A stretch of 64,000 nt of DNA from Apoda limacodes (lineage: Eukaryota; Arthropoda; Insecta; Lepidoptera; Limacodidae): positions 1,865,001-1,929,000 of the forward strand of contig OX291553.1 of the NCBI GenBank assembly GCA_946406115.1, read 5' to 3'. The notes below the pieces were generated by a model that worked only from the letters and a program-made list of their open reading frames with translations, searched no databases and had not been told where the DNA came from. Positions 31,224 to 41,079 of the stretch are shown here, in pieces (positions within the stretch are counted from its first letter, which is position 1; the number at the start of each line of letters is the position of its first letter). A program made the position numbers and the translations under genes.

Positions 31224-33359
31224 TATTAGGTAAATTAGAAAGTCTATTAATTTACTAACATTTCCGACCAACTTGCTTCAATACGATCAAATTTTTGTTG
31301 CAAATCAAATTGGGTGTAAAATTGTTATGTCTGGGAGCGCTGTGAGTTTGCAATCTACCTATTTTAGCTGTTTATTTATTTTTTTAAATTTAGCGGTATC
31401 CCGATGTGACATTATAGCGCCGTTTCAACGAACAAACCTTATCGTGCCATCCGTCAATTTCTATAATTCAAATTTATATCTAGGTATTATTTAATCGAAT
31501 TTGATGGCTCAACGATACATAATTATTCTTTTTGACGCTTTAATGTTTGCTTTTTTGCGTTGTTGATTTTTAAGATTTTGAATTTAGTTTTTATGTCAAT
31601 TATTTTAAACTTATTTACAGAAGAAGTTATGATAAGTACAGTTATATCTATAATATGCCTCCGGGCTTATTTTATTATACAGCCACCATTGTACTGTAAA
31701 TAGAATTAAATACTGATAAAAAAACGAATCCAAGCACAACTGTCAAGGCTGTACTAGTGTGGTGGATATCCAGGCTACAGCACCAGCTCATCGTGTTGCC
31801 AACATTTCATTGTATGATGAATCAAGAATACTGATCAAAACGAAAGTGTGGTGAATATCCTGGGTGCAGAATCAGACCAAAAAATTCATAATCTTGCTTA
31901 GTTGATTGCATAGGTACATGGGTGTTTAAAATTTTAGGTCACACATATGTTTGAAAGTAAAGTAAATACCCATTATGCGTCTAAGATCCTTACAACAGCT
32001 ATAGTACAGTCAAATTCGATACATTTTTAGTCTAGAAAACGTTGATCGGTAGAGTTTTGAATTTTGGTGTACGTGTTCATTAAGACCTCCCGTTGATCAT
32101 ACTAAAAGTCCCCATCGATAGCTGTTGCGCTCGCGCCACCATCGTGGAAAAAAGGTATTCTTTTTTAGTTTTTTTTGCTTATACCTCGGCAATTATTATT
32201 GTTATTAGTAGTTTGTAAGGGAGACATATCCACACCCAGGACCTAGCGGGTTAGCCAGGTCAAATAAGGGCTTGCCCTTTTCTGGGTGTTTAGAACTTAA
32301 CGTTTCGGCCATCCATACAACAATTCCGAGCCTCGTCAGTTAGTAGGGGACTGTGTATGGTTATACTAATATGTTTTTTTTTCCAACGGGGTGATTCATG
32401 GAGAAGAATAGAACAAATCCTGACCCACTAGCGTCACCTCATAGCCTGTTAATAAAGTTTGGTCAAGGTTGCGTTTCTGTCATTTCTATCTTAAATGGTT
32501 CAACCAAAGACACAATTTAAACAGTATAAAGCAGTAAAATAAAGTCTAGATAGTCTAATTATAAATTAGACTCGTTAGATTAATGTCGCGGCCATGAAAG
32601 ACATGGGAGGCTTACGTTTATTTTTACACAGGAAACAAATATTTAAATGTGGACACAATAATAATTAAGTTTCTAAATCTATCCGTTGCCGCAATGGGTG
32701 GAGTGGAGGTTTTTTTTATTTATTTACGAATTCCTTAAGGAAATTGGGTAAAAAATCCCACATTAAATTTTAGCCACCCATTACCTAAACGGAATCTAAC
32801 CTGGATCTCACACAACCAATTTTGCTAATTAAATATCAGTCAAATAAAGAATCACACACACACAACCAATTTCGCTAATTAAATATCACTGAAATAAGAT
32901 AAAGAAGTTATTTATATATTTATATTTATATTAAATATATATATATTTATTCTAGATCCGAGTCAGATTTTTCTACAAGTTCATTTTCCTCATTTGTCGC
33001 CGGAGAAGGGTGGAAATGGAGCCAACCTAGATCTAGATTTAGTCAGCCCCCTCACACCCTTAGACTCCCAAAGCCTGCAGTTAATCTAGTCACACTATTA
33101 CTACACTATTAAGCCCTGATTTTCCCAAACCTTCTGACAAGTCAGATCCCGCTTGAATAACCCTTACTGTGTCTGCCCCTGTCCCTGTCCACACCTTGGC
33201 CTACTGAGCGCCTCTACTCGTCTTGATTACCATACTACAGAGCAGCAAGATTTCGGAATTAAAATTTTTATAATAGTAAATAGTAAATATAGGGATATCA
33301 TTAACATAATAGTCAATTACATGCAACAGAAAAGTACCATTCTAATAAGCATCTACCAA
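31224..33359. other. Intergenic, no gene
   Basis: A/T-rich. It contains a weak duplication (segments near 31715 and 31832 sharing 'actgat.aaaacgaa' and 'gtgtggtg.atatcc') and a direct tandem duplication of about 50 bp at 32809-32909. No coding region is supported. Confidence 0.5.
32809..32909 (+). repeat. Tandem duplication, 50-bp period
   Basis: 'cacaaccaattttgctaatt' at 32811 and 'cacaaccaatttcgctaatt' at 32861, both followed by 'aaatatca'. Two copies, slightly diverged. Confidence 0.8.
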
Positions 33360-33530
33360 ATCGTGTAGGGTTTTCATCAAAAAATATATAGGCACACAGA
33401 ACAGGATTTACACAAAGATTTGCCTAGCGAGACGTATGGGCAAATCCCATCACCTCGAATCCGATCAAAGCGAGGAATTAGCACCCTGGGCTCGTGTAGG
33501 GCGTTCATCAATAAAATATACACACCTGCA

Positions 33531-34048
33531 CAATTAGCGGAAAAGAAAAAAAAGTGAGACTATGAGATAATAACGCATATATTTCCAAGTTCATTCAGAT
33601 TGTTGGGGGGTGGCATTCTGGATTTAACCCTTCTTTTTAGCAAGTCCCAGACATGCTCTATCGGATTCATATCGGGGGAATTTGCTGGCCACTGCATCAC
33701 CGGTATACCTACGTGGCTCAGATATGCCTGTACTGATTGTACACTATGAGCACGAGCATTAATTTGCATTAGAATAAAGTCGTCACCAATAAATGGGGCA
33801 AATGGTACAACATGTTCTTCTAAAATGGTGCGAGCTCCCAAACATATCCCTCCCCAAACCATAATCGAGCCGCCACCATAAGCCACTGTGTGTTCAAAAT
33901 TAGACTGTATGTGGCGTTCTCCTTTGCGTGTCCATATTCGATGTCTCCCATCGATCTGTTTTAAAAGAACTCTGCACTCATCAGTAAAGAGAACCTGCTG
34001 CCATTCGTTCAAATCCTTTTTTTGTGTTTCGCTAATTGTGCCGGTGTG
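33531..34048 (-). mobile_element. Tc1-like element copy 2, internally deleted
   Basis: 518 bp with inverted repeats 'cacacctgcacaattagcgg' on the left and the complement on the right (one mismatch), TA at 33529-33530 and 34049-34050. It is the same family and same internal deletion as 30655-31221, in the opposite orientation, inserted in a 132-bp repeat unit. Confidence 0.9.
33560..34013 (-). pseudogene. Tc1-like transposase catalytic part
   Basis: Minus-strand reading from about 34013: 'DLNEWQQVLFTDECRVLL' (first Asp), 'RIWTRKGERHIQSNFEHTVA', 'YGGGSIMVWGGI', 'FIGDDFILMQINARAH' (second Asp region; the position after it is Ile-Asn instead of Asp-Asn, so the second catalytic Asp is lost), 'SPDMNPIEHVWDLLKRR' (Glu). 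A 51-base or similar in-frame deletion lies after 'CLGAR', compared with copy 1. The frame is open for 168 codons from 34066, but it lacks the DNA-binding half, so it is not an active transposase. Confidence 0.85.
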
Positions 34049-34349
34049 TATATATACACGGGACAAGTTTTACACAAAGATTTGCCTACCGGGTCGTATG
34101 GGAAAATACCATCACCTCGAATCCGATCAAAGCGAGGAATTACTACCCAGGGCTCGTGTAGGGCTTTCATCAATAAAATATAAAGACACACAGAATAGGA
34201 TTTACACAAAGATCTGCCTACCGAGTCGTATGGGCAAATCCCATCACCGCGAATCCAATAAAAGCGAGGAATTACTACGCAGGGCTCGTGTAGGGCTTTC
34301 ATCAATAAAATATACATATATATATATACAGGGCAGAATCTACACAAGG

Positions 34350-35160
34350 ATTATCTAATCTAAAACATCTCAAAAATCGAAATCAACCAGACCTGTACTA
34401 TCGTCTCCTTCAGGGGAACCTACTCCACTGGGCCTTAACCTCTATCCCCGTTGGCCTGATAACAATTCATCGTTTACCTATAGCTTTATAACCTAGGCTT
34501 AACCTTAGACTCAATTAGCTTCCTCTCTAATAAAACCAGGGATTAATTTCGGGTTTTTCTCCCACAAAGTAACACAAAACCAACGACATTATGTCAGAAG
34601 GCGCCGATCCCCGCAGAAACCTTTTACTCCATTAGGTTCTCTACAATAATCGGCAGCCCCTTTTCATAAGAGAGTATATAACCAACAATGTCAGCATATT
34701 ATCTCCGCATTTTAATATCTATCTTTAGGTTTCACCAAAATCACACCTGGCATTCCGGACAAAACCCAACCCAAAAGGTCTATCATTTTAATCTACCTTT
34801 ACGCTTTTAAGACGCGACAACCTAAACAGCCCCATTACACAGTCCTAACATAATTGTATAAAGTCCCTCAAAAAACCCCAACGTACAAAACCATCAATAA
34901 TAACTGACATTGCTAGTTTCAGTCCTCACAAAAAGACACTTACTGTAAATTGATCACCTCGAAGCGGTTCCAAGGTTATACACGGCGACGGTATTAGATT
35001 TCTTCAAATTAGGAACCCGAGTGCTCACGCCGCGATGTCATTGAAAAAGGGTGCCGCAACTGACGCCAATCGCTAATAAACGTATTCCCCTTCCCCACGA
35101 TAGACGCAGCCTGAACACCCTACCCCGTCTTGGAACCGTGGCGCCAGTTAATTTCTTCTT
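34350..35160. other. Intergenic, unrecognised
   Basis: A comparatively C-rich plus strand ('cctactccactgggcc') with no open frame above background and no motif I recognise. It could be an untranslated part of a retrotransposon, but I cannot support that. Confidence 0.4.
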
Positions 35161-35393
35161 TATTTTTAAGTTAAAACGTAAATTAAATGCTGCCTCGAGG
35201 TTCAGTAAGAAAGCAACTGCCAGAGCAATATTCCAATTCATCGGCAAAATAGGTGAGCGACTTGCGAGCTAGGAGTCGTGCTTCTGGTCGCTTGCCAAAG
35301 CTGCCGAAGGTAACTTTTGCCAGTCGTCGTTACCACCACTGCGAAAGACCGATGGTGACTTACTGGGCAGTCTCTTTGTCTCGAACTCGAACA

Positions 35394-35909
35394 TGAACGA
35401 TGAAGGCGCTGTACCATCTACTATACCGTGGTGCGGTAAGACCATGCAGGAAATCTCCATAACGCAGCGAGAGGTCAGGCGGGCTTTCTTTAGATCTTCA
35501 TAAGTCGAGTGGGCTAGACGGTATACCAGCAGTGGTGCTTAAGCAGTGTGCTCCTGAGTTATGTCCTGTACTCACGCGCCTCTTCGCGCTTTCCTACCAC
35601 ACTAGGCAACTTCCGTCTTCATGGAAGACTTCGAAAGTGCACCTAAAAAGGACGATAGATCAGATTCATCGAATTACAGGCCTATCGCTATTACATCTCT
35701 CCTCTCCAAGGTGATGGAGCGTGTGATCAACACACAGCTTCTAAGATACCTAGAAGTACACGATCTGGTCAGTGAACGTCAATATGGCTTTCGCCACGGT
35801 CGCTTGACTGATGAACTTCTAGTGTATCTCACACACCGATGGGCACTAGCCATTGAGAGTCAGGGGGAGGCATTGGCATGTAGCCTGGACATAGCGAAGG
35901 CGTTCGATC
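35394..35909 (+). pseudogene. Family A reverse transcriptase, N-terminal half
   Basis: RT blocks 'VVLKQCAPELCPVLTRLFAL' (from 35538), 'NYRPIAITSLLSKVMERVIN' (about 35672), 'RQYGFRHGRLTDELLVYL' and 'SLDIAKAFDQ' (the last residue already altered by the insertion). A small deletion after 'ESAP' shifts the frame relative to other copies. Its continuation is at 41080. Confidence 0.85.
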
Positions 35910-36212
35910 AAAGTCAAAGTCAAAGTCAAAATGGTTTATTCAAATAAGGATTTTACAATCACTTTTGAATCGTCAAAGTTATAAAATATTATTTTTTGAA
36001 CCCTCCCACCTTCCCGCCGGTTCACAATGTTGTTGATTTCTACCGAGAAGAATCCGGCAAGAAACTCGATAGTTACTCTTTTAAAAACACTATCAATAAT
36101 ACAAATAAACTAAAATACAATTAATGTTTTAAATAAAAAATTTTTAGTCGTACAATTTTATGTTATTTCCATTTTAATTTGGTTTACCTATGCATCCTGT
36201 AATTGAGCATCA

Positions 36213-37400
36213 TCAGTCCCAAGGATTTTCATCATTTACATAGTCTGAAATATTGTAGTATGCCTTTTTACAAAGTACCTGCTTGATAAAAGATTTAAAT
36301 TTACTTATTAATAGATTTTGAATTTTATTGGGAACTTTGTTGTAAAAGTGTATCCATTGCCCCATAAAAGAGTTACTTATTTTGTGTAGACGTGTATCAT
36401 GCACCAACAGCTTATTTTTACTTCTAGTATTTACTTTGTGAACGTCACTTTTCTTGCTGAAACTATTGATATTTTTATGTACATATAAAAGATTTTCATA
36501 TATGTACTGCGACACTAAAGTTAAAATTTTTACTTCCCTAAACCTATCCCGCAGAGATATCCTAGATCCTCATTTATAAATAGCACGAATTGCCCTTTTT
36601 TGTAACAAAAATATTGTATTTACATCAGCAGCGCTACCCCACAATAGGATACCATATGTCATTAAACTATGGAAATAGCTAAAATATACTATTTTTGGAG
36701 TGTCGACATCGGTCAATTGTCTTATTTTCTTGATCGCATACACAGCAGAGCTAAGTTTTTTGGCTAGGTTATGAATATGAGGACCCCATTTACCTCTAAT
36801 ACCATAGTGATGTAGCTTCCTGATGAGATTTTCATGTTGAACACAGTCAAATGCCTTAGATAAATCACAAAACACTCCAAGGGCGTCATGCGAATCCTCC
36901 CAGGCGTTATATATATTTTTTAATAGTGCCACTCCTGCATCGGTTGTGGAACGGCCTTTCATAAAGCCAAACTGTTTACTACTAAGTAGCTCATTAATAC
37001 AGAAATGGCTTAACATTTGACAAAGTTAGATTTTTTCAAAAACTTTACTGAGTATAGGTAGTATTGAAATAGGCCGAAAATTATTAGGATCTGTTGAACT
37101 ACCTGATTTATAAAGAGGTATAACTTCACAGCTCGGCAGTTCGCTCACCTGAGAGGCTCACAATGTCTTTACGTTCCTTAAACTTTAGCTGTTTATTAAC
37201 TAAAATTAAAGAGCCACCATGGATAGCATTTACTCGGCTGAACGAACTTCCCACCTGGTGATTAGTGAAATTGAACATAAACTGATGGCTGCGTAGCCAG
37301 TGTTCAGTGATACATAAAAATGTCAATCTTTTGGCAGTTTATGAACAATTCAATTTCTAGTTCTTTCTGAGACATTCCTTGTATATTCTGATGCACCAGG
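36213..37400 (-). pseudogene. Family B endonuclease start and reverse transcriptase remnants
   Basis: Minus strand: 'FLCITEHWLRSH' (endonuclease Glu, about 37320-37290) and 'GGSLILVNKQLKFK', then a jump at about 37130 straight into RT 'LYKSGSSTDPNNFRPISILP' (about 37110-37050). RT continues with 'QFGFMKGRSTTDAGVALL' and 'DLSKAFDCVQHENLIRKLHH' (first catalytic Asp), 'YGIRGK', then a second jump at about 36785 to 'NLAKKLSSAVYAIKKIRQLT' in the thumb and the C-terminal domain 36515-36213. The catalytic Tyr-x-Asp-Asp box and most of the endonuclease are deleted, so this copy could not have moved itself in its present form. Confidence 0.82.
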
Positions 37401-37559
37401 TTTAATGCAATATTATTTTTAGTATGACAAAGTTTATTTTTTTGTTTCTGTTTACATAAAACTTGAGTAGACATAGATTGTTTAATATAATCATTATTAG
37501 TGTTGGAATTATATAATATGCCAAAGTGGTCCTTTGTTGTCTGAAAATTTAATTTAAAT

Positions 37560-37745
37560 CATTACATGTCAAATTATTATACTGCTCAATAGAAGCAGGT
37601 TGTTTAGCTAAATGATTAGCTGAAATGTCAATTACACTATTATAATTGCACTGCTCAATAGAAGCAGGTTGTTTAGCCAAATACTTGGCTGAAATGTCAA
37701 TTACACTACTATAATTACACTGCTCAATAAAAGCAGATTGTTTAG
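37560..37745 (-). repeat. Three tandem copies of a 63-bp unit inside ORF1
   Basis: The unit 'cactgctcaatagaagcagg'/'ttgtttagc.aaat.attggctgaaatgtcaattacact' occurs three times (about 37575, 37650, 37715). On the minus strand it encodes 'LAKQPASIEQCNYNSVIDIS'. Units are slightly diverged and in frame. Confidence 0.75.
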
Positions 37746-37994
37746 CCAAATTATTGGCTGTGGTATTAATATAATATGATAGCGACAAGGCTAACACTCT
37801 GGTACAATGGTGTGTGAGATAATATTTATGTCTTGTTCTTATATAATTATGTCTAAAAATACTGTTAGTATCTATCACATGAAAGTTATTGTTATTGCTA
37901 GACATAGTATGCAATGCAAAGCTAAATTTAACTTACATCTAAGGTTGTTTTCCTCCTGTGGCAAACCCTTACAATAGGGAAATGTAAACATTAA

Positions 37995-39412
37995 AATTTT
38001 TTTTTTTTTTATACCACTAACGTGGCAAACAAGCCTACGGTCCGCCTGATGGTAAGCGGTCACCGTAGCCTATGGACGCTTGCAACACTAGGGGCATCAC
38101 TCGCGCGTTGCCGACCTTTCAGAAATCTAATAACTTCTCTTTTGAAGAACCCCATACTGTAGTCCTTAGAGAAAACCTTGGCAGGGAGCTCATTCCACAA
38201 CCCAAGGGTTCGCGGGAGGAAGTTTCTCTGAAACCGCACTGTACGCGACCATTTTGGTTCCAAAGTGTGAGAATGAATTCCCTGTCGATGGCGAGCGGTG
38301 CGATGGTAGAAAGTAGCCGTGGGCATCATTTCGAACAATTCCTCAGAACACAATCCATTGTACAAGCGGTAGAACACACACAGGGAGGCAAAGTCTCTCC
38401 TCAGACTTAAGGGCTCGATACCGCAAGTGAGTTTGGGATCGTCGACAATTCTCACAGCCCGTCGTTGAACCGAGTCAAAAGGGCCAAGCTGGTATCCGGG
38501 TGCACCTGCCCAGAGATGGCAGCAGTACTCCATATGGGGCCGGACTTGCAACTTGTAAAGTAGCAACCTTTGCCCCGACGTGAAGTACTGCTTCGCTCTG
38601 TTGAGTACACCAAGTTTTTTGGACGCCAGCTTTACCATGTCTAGCAAATGATCTCGGAACTGAACATCGCTGGAAATGTCAACGCCAAGGATCCCAATGC
38701 TCTTGGAGATGGAGAGGGGAGTGTTCTGAAATTGTGGGACTACAGCGAATGGGGTTTTCTTAGCGGCGAACGCGCAGACTTGTGTCTTTGAAGGGTTGAA
38801 TCGGACCAAGTTTTCCCGCCCCCAGTCAGAGACCTTGGACAGACCGATCTCAATTTGAGACATAAGTTCTCCACGCTTTTCCTGCACAACGGAACGTGGG
38901 ATGCTTGCACGGCCCGTGTAATAAGCGTCTCCAGTACTGTCATCTGCATAGCAATGTATGTTGTTGATGTCCAACATATCATTGATGTGCAGTAGAAACA
39001 GCGTAGGAGACGGCACAGAGCCTTGCGGGACACCAGCATTAATGTCCATGCTATCAGAGCAACTACCGTCAACTACGGCTCGTATGCTTCTGCCGGACAA
39101 AAAGCTAGCCACCCATTTGCACAAACCCTCGGGCACTCCGTAAGAAGGCAACTTCGATAGAAGACCCCGGTGCCCGACCCGATCGAACGCCTTCGCTATG
39201 TCTAGGCTACATGCCAATGCCTCCCCCTGACTCTCAATGGCTAGTGCCCATCGGTGTGTGAGATACACTAGAAGGTCACCAGTTGAGCGACCGTGGCGAA
39301 AGCCATATTGACGGTCACTGATCAGGTCGTGTTTTTCTAGGTATCTCAAAAGCTGTGTGTTGATCACACGCTCCATCACCTTGGAGAGGAGAGAGGTTAT
39401 AGCGATAGGCCT
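37995..39412 (-). mobile_element. Family A LINE, innermost and youngest member of the nest
   Basis: 5'-truncated at 'aggcctatcgctataacctc' (minus strand, 39412) with a poly(A) of 14 (t's at 37997-38010). Flanked by TTAA (37991-37994 and 39413-39416), the likely target-site duplication. It lies in ORF1 of the family B element. Its RT frame is unbroken, consistent with being the most recent of the three insertions. Confidence 0.9.
38060..39379 (-). CDS. Family A reverse transcriptase, open but N-terminally truncated
   Basis: 439 codons with no stop, from an internal Met at 39379 to 'VASVHRLR' at 38060; the true ORF2 start is missing through 5' truncation. Blocks: 'RQYGFRHGRSTGDLLVYLTH', 'SLDIAKAFDRVGHRGLL' (Gly where other copies have Trp), 'NAGVPQGSVPSPTLFLLHIN', 'HCYADDSTGDAYY' (catalytic Asp pair, about 38955-38935), 'SISKSIGILGVDISSDVQF', 'YKLQVRPHMEYCCHLWAGAP' and the long conserved C-terminal domain. 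RT fingers and endonuclease are absent, so it is not expected to be autonomous. Best template in the window for aligning the other family A copies. Confidence 0.85.
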   Translation of the reverse strand: MMERVINTQLLRYLEKHDLISDRQYGFRHGRSTGDLLVYLTHRWALAIESQGEALACSLDIAKAFDRVGHRGLLSKLPSYGVPEGLCKWVASFLSGRSIRAVVDGSCSDSMDINAGVPQGSVPSPTLFLLHINDMLDINNIHCYADDSTGDAYYTGRASIPRSVVQEKRGELMSQIEIGLSKVSDWGRENLVRFNPSKTQVCAFAAKKTPFAVVPQFQNTPLSISKSIGILGVDISSDVQFRDHLLDMVKLASKKLGVLNRAKQYFTSGQRLLLYKLQVRPHMEYCCHLWAGAPGYQLGPFDSVQRRAVRIVDDPKLTCGIEPLSLRRDFASLCVFYRLYNGLCSEELFEMMPTATFYHRTARHRQGIHSHTLEPKWSRTVRFQRNFLPRTLGLWNELPAKVFSKDYSMGFFKREVIRFLKGRQRASDAPSVASVHRLR

Positions 39413-41079
39413 TTAAGTGCGCTTATACTATTATAATATTGTCTTAATTCACTTTTATTTACATTACCCCTGTTACCGATAAATATTACTAATGTAGTGG
39501 ATGGAGTGATTTTGTCAGACTTTATTAAACTTCTTATTATATTAACATAATTGGCATTTGGCATACAATTATTTAAAACTGGTTGTCCTACACTTGAGCT
39601 GAGAAAGTGTCCAAAACCTTTTCCCATTTCATCGCAAAACATTACTATATTGTCATCAACATTACATTTTTGTGAGACACTAGTTGAGTAAGAACTGTTG
39701 TGAGCATATGAGTGTTGGTCTGATTCCAAACTGACACACATTGACGACTGAGGTGTTGGTAAAAGTAGTAACAAAGATGCACAATCCGGCTGTGAATCGC
39801 TGAGGCGTTTACAATTACACATGCTGTGATTGAGTTGTAATGACTTAAAACGCTCTTCATTATATTTACTCAATTCAATTAGCTCATTCATAGCCAGTGT
39901 GTGCTCCGCCATCTCTCTCAGAGACTCTTCATAGCTGCAGGTCATCATCTGCAAGGATGTATGTAGATCTTTTATTTGCAAGTCGAGTAAATGTGTATCA
40001 GTTTTATGTTGTAGCCTACTGTTTTCTAATTGCAACTTACATACTTCCAGATGTTCCACTAACTGTAATTTTTCTTTGCAGTAATTTACATTTCTACTAA
40101 ATATTTTTTGCTTTTTGATAATTTTTTCATTTTTTTTTATAAATCTGTTGATTTTGATGTATTTTTTTATCTGGTTTCTACTGCACTTAGCAAGCCTCAC
40201 TGGTTTAGAAGAATTAATGGTGTCATCACCTGTAAGATCTATAGTGGTGGTATTGCTAGTTGCAGCAGAAACAAGATTAGGGGCCTTACTACATAATTCG
40301 TCAAAAAGATTTTGAGTTTGATGCTGTGTGTAAGTATGGGTGGCCTCTTCAAGTTGTGAGATGTGTTGATGGGCCTCGCGTAGTTCCTCTTCAAGATATG
40401 AGATCTTATTAAGGGCCACCACATACTCCTCACTACAGCTGTCAAATGTTTCTATAATTTTCTGAAATTGGTCCCGCTCTTCTAGGACAGTACCATATTG
40501 AGTGTGCAACACTGACAACTCATTGCGGAGGCTACTATTTTTGTTTAATATTTCTAAGAGTTCTCTTTCGTTATCATCCCTTTCACTGTATAGCTGATCA
40601 CACTTTTCCTTGGAAATCTTAAGTTCCTGCAAAGCCAGTTAAAGTTTGGACTCTTCCTGGCGAGCAGATGCCTTGCGAGTCATCATTTTAAGGCTGTTTG
40701 AGCGTAATAAATACAAAAGAGAGAGGTTAAAACTTACCAAGGAATAGCTTGACAACGTAACGAAAAAGATGGTTTGTTGACAATTTGCTTAATAATTGGT
40801 TACTTTACCTTATAACTGTGGTCTTTTATGAATACAATACTGATAAATAATAGTAAAACTCACAATCACAACTAAATAATATACAAAATATGATTGAAAA
40901 ATTTGAACTTTATAACGGATGGATCGCAGTAACACTTGAAAAAAAAATGTTATCTCGCACTTATTTATGTACATTTAAACCACTATTCTAAATATATAAC
41001 TAGTTATTTGTAATGTTTTGCGTGAATTTATATTAAAAAGGTACAATTTACTACCTCATGGGTTGCCACAGGAAAAAAA

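Larger units (their letters stand above)
33360..34345. repeat. 132-bp tandem repeat array split by a Tc1-like element
   Basis: Units begin with 'tttacacaaagat' at 33407, 34069 and 34201, with a diverged start of a fourth at about 34339. Unit 1 has its last part displaced by the 518-bp Tc1-like insertion; subtracting it restores a spacing of about 132. Each unit contains 'gcctaccgagtcgtatggg', 'cgaatcc', 'gcgaggaatta' and 'gggctcgtgtagggctttc'. A partial unit end lies at 33360. Because 132 is divisible by 3, the minus strand stays open across units (34347 to 34009), giving a repeated 'LLMKALHEP' peptide that I do not regard as a proven gene. Confidence 0.9.
37549..40632 (-). pseudogene. Family B ORF1: coiled coil plus SGNH-hydrolase-like domain, split
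   Basis: First part 40632-39413: a long coiled coil (residues about 1-100, for example 'LEEELREAHQHISQLEEATH'), a basic region 'KKNEKIIKKQK', a second coiled coil ('LQIKDLHTSLQMM'), then 'IVMFCDEMGKGFGHFLSS', 'NNCMPNANYVNIIRSL', 'TTLVIFIGNRGNV'. After the inner insertion (37991-39412) it continues with 'FPYCKGLPQEENNLRCKLNL', 'NNFHVIDTNSIFRHN' and 'RHKYYLTHHCTRVLALSLSY'. The spacing and sequence fit SGNH/esterase blocks, and CR1-type ORF1 proteins are known to carry an esterase domain. The nucleophile position (Asp-Ser in active enzymes) reads Asp-Glu. Two further frameshifts lie in the second part. A repeated 'CNY(N/S)SVIDIS' peptide unit lies at 37560-37740. Confidence 0.7.
35910..41079 (-). 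mobile_element. Family B LINE (CR1-like), middle member of the nest
   Basis: 5170 bp, or about 3.75 kb once the inner insertion is removed. Its 3' end on the minus strand is 'ttgactttgactttgacttt', a hexamer tail typical of CR1/L2-type elements. It is flanked by GATC (35906-35909 and 41080-41083). Order on the minus strand: leader, ORF1 (coiled coil + SGNH-like), endonuclease start, RT remnants. Similar copies lie at 42580-44090 and 59455-63325. Confidence 0.88.

Noticed and set aside
33888..34358. Plus-strand 156-codon frame across the Tc1 end and tandem repeats
   Set aside because: Antisense of the Tc1 transposase running into the 132-bp repeats; no motif.
38072..39143. Plus-strand open frames of 112 and 61 codons
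   Set aside because: Antisense shadows of the family A reverse transcriptase on the minus strand.
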